Shown: one piece after another, positions 62,836-64,000 of the stretch
Position numbering within the stretch: position 1 is the stretch's first letter
Layout of the letters: the number at the start of each line of letters is the position of its first letter
Assembly: GCA_018401565.1 (NCBI GenBank)
Contig: JAGYKS010000039.1
Coordinates: 62,001-126,000, forward strand
Direction of reading: 5' to 3'
From: Acidimicrobiales bacterium
Lineage (GTDB): Bacteria; Actinomycetota; Acidimicrobiia; Acidimicrobiales; Acidimicrobilacustridaceae
Length of the DNA: 64,000 nucleotides
Program-made: the position numbers and the translations under genes
The notes under the pieces: generated by a model
What the model was told of the DNA's origin: nothing
The model's database searches: none
What the model saw: only the letters and a program-made list of their open reading frames with translations

Positions 62836-63110
62836 CGGCGTCCCTTGCGCTCCTGGCCAGCGTGGAACTTGAACGTCCGGGTGGGTGCGAACTCACCGAG
62901 CTTGTGTCCCACCATGGATTCGGTGATGTACACCGGTACGTGCTTGCGCCCATCGTGCACCGCCATGGTGTGACCGACCATGTCGGGGATGATGGTGGAT
63001 CGGCGCGACCAGGTCTTGATCACGCGCTTTTCACCCGACTCGTTCTGGGCGTCCACCTTGGCCAACAGGTGGTCGTCAACGAAGGGGCCTTTTTTGAGAC
63101 TGCGAGGCAT
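62832..63110 (-). CDS. rpsS: Ribosomal protein S19
   Basis: A 92-residue head protein. [39 protein letters not shown] and [17 protein letters not shown] are diagnostic. Its stop overlaps the rplV ATG (ATGA). Confidence 0.98.
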   Translation of the reverse strand: MPRSLKKGPFVDDHLLAKVDAQNESGEKRVIKTWSRRSTIIPDMVGHTMAVHDGRKHVPVYITESMVGHKLGEFAPTRTFKFHAGQERKGRR

Positions 63111-63123
63111 CGATTCCTACTTC

Positions 63124-63951
63124 CTACCGGCGCGCTTTGCGACGGCGGACGATCATCTTCTGGGACGACTTCTTCTTGTTGCGGGTACGGCCCTCGGGCT
63201 TGCCCCACGGCGACACCGGATGGCGGCCACCTGAGGTCTTGCCCTCGCCACCACCATGAGGATGGTCGACCGGGTTCATCACGACACCACGGGACTGCGG
63301 GCGAACGCCCTTCCAGCGGTTACGCCCCGCCTTGCCGATCTTGATCAGCTCGGCCTGGGCGTTGCCCACCGTGCCCACCGTGGCTCGACAATCGATGGGT
63401 ACACGACGCATCTCGCTGCTGGGCAGGCGCACGGTGGCGTAGTCGCCCTCCTTGGCCACGAGCTGGATCGACGAACCAGCGGAGCGGGCCATCTTGCCCC
63501 CGCCACCGGGACGCAACTCAACGTTGTGAATGGTGGTACCCACCGGGATGTAGCGCATTGGCAGCGCACAGCCCGGACGGATGTCAGCGTCACGACCCGA
63601 CCGGACCCGGTCACCGACGTTCATGCCCTCGGCAGCCAGGATGTAGGCCTTTTCGCCGTCGAGGTAATGGAGCAGGGCGATGCGGGCGTTGCGGTTGGGG
63701 TCGTACTCGATGGCAGCGACCTTGGCCTCAAAGTCGTCCTTGACCCGACGGAAGTCGACGATGCGGTACTGGCGCTTGTGGCCACCACCACGATGCCGGG
63801 ACGTCTTGCGGCCGTGGGCGTTGCGACCACCGGTGCGGGGCCGCGGTGCCAGCAGGCTCTTTTCCGGTGTGGTCTTGGTGATCTCGGCGAAGTCGGAGAC
63901 GGTCTGGAACCGACGGCCGGGGCTTGTGGGTTTGCGCTTGCGTACTGCCAT
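63124..63951 (-). CDS. rplB: Ribosomal protein L2
   Basis: A 275-residue peptidyl transferase-region protein. [18 protein letters not shown] at the N-terminus, [20 protein letters not shown], and [18 protein letters not shown] with the conserved His are present. It lies 5 bp after rplW in the S10 operon. Confidence 0.98.
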   Translation of the reverse strand: MAVRKRKPTSPGRRFQTVSDFAEITKTTPEKSLLAPRPRTGGRNAHGRKTSRHRGGGHKRQYRIVDFRRVKDDFEAKVAAIEYDPNRNARIALLHYLDGEKAYILAAEGMNVGDRVRSGRDADIRPGCALPMRYIPVGTTIHNVELRPGGGGKMARSAGSSIQLVAKEGDYATVRLPSSEMRRVPIDCRATVGTVGNAQAELIKIGKAGRNRWKGVRPQSRGVVMNPVDHPHGGGEGKTSGGRHPVSPWGKPEGRTRNKKKSSQKMIVRRRKARR

Positions 63952-63956
63952 GTCAG

Positions 63957-64000
63957 TCAGGCCTCGAACATGTCGATGGTCTCGCCGGGGGCGAGAGTCA
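63957..64000 (-). CDS. rplW: Ribosomal protein L23, C-terminal end only
   Basis: The last 13 codons of a gene that continues beyond the window, reading [13 protein letters not shown] before a TGA at 63957-63959. The sequence matches the L23 C-terminus, and the position directly upstream of rplB is where rplW sits in the S10 operon. Confidence 0.88.
   Translation of the reverse strand, partial: TLAPGETIDMFEA

Overview
The window is a high-GC bacterial chromosome segment with tight, mostly minus-strand operons. Gene content and order point to an actinobacterium: the rplM-rpsI-glmM-glmS-acpS-nnr-alr-tsaE-tsaB-rimI-tsaD-groES-groEL order, a GuaB3-type protein beside guaA, a short adenylate kinase, zinc-ribbon S14, a probable F420-type LLM oxidoreductase and a mycobacterial-type baeRF protein. 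Class Acidimicrobiia is my best guess, but this rests on recollection of gene order and not on a search. No tRNA, rRNA, CRISPR array, transposase, phage or integrase gene was seen, and no gap between genes exceeds about 250 bases.

Layout. 0-8 kb: the end of a DUF368 membrane protein, a lipocalin-like hypothetical protein with a MarR regulator, an SCP2 protein, malate dehydrogenase and a two-gene heterodimeric ABC exporter. 8-14 kb: two CitE/malyl-CoA lyase-type genes, a divergent TetR/MFS efflux pair with a visible operator, and an aldehyde dehydrogenase. 14-19 kb: icd and a one-carbon/purine block (purN-purH-folD-metF) whose products make and use the same folate cofactors. 19-25 kb: a GH3 beta-glucosidase, sucC-sucD and a stand-alone B12-binding mutase domain. 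25-35 kb: pcrA, a dienelactone hydrolase-like gene, an LLM oxidoreductase, guaB3-guaA, a NUDIX hydrolase and groEL. 35-49 kb: groES with tandem CIRCE operators, the tRNA t6A genes, a ribosome-associated baeRF protein, alr, nnr, acpS, a greatly enlarged GlmS and glmM. 49-64 kb: the rplM-rpsI pair, truA, and the alpha, spc and S10 ribosomal operons with secY, adk and rpoA, read toward lower coordinates and cut inside rplW.

Sequence quality. Sixteen genes between 2.2 and 48.7 kb, including essential ones (groEL, sucC, purH, glmM, glmS), are broken by about 24 one-base insertions or deletions, mostly in short homopolymers. Correcting them gives whole numbers of codons and normal protein lengths, so I treat these as base-calling errors and annotate each gene as one span. 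The 49-64 kb ribosomal block shows none.

The most unusual structural theme is a set of short tandem duplications (12-42 bp units, each locus with its own unit) at gene ends, many of which contain the neighbouring stop codon. The most unusual proteins are the roughly 1,170-residue GlmS and a ribosomal protein L22 with a long acidic repeat tail. I did not find a clearly new multi-gene defence or biosynthetic system.
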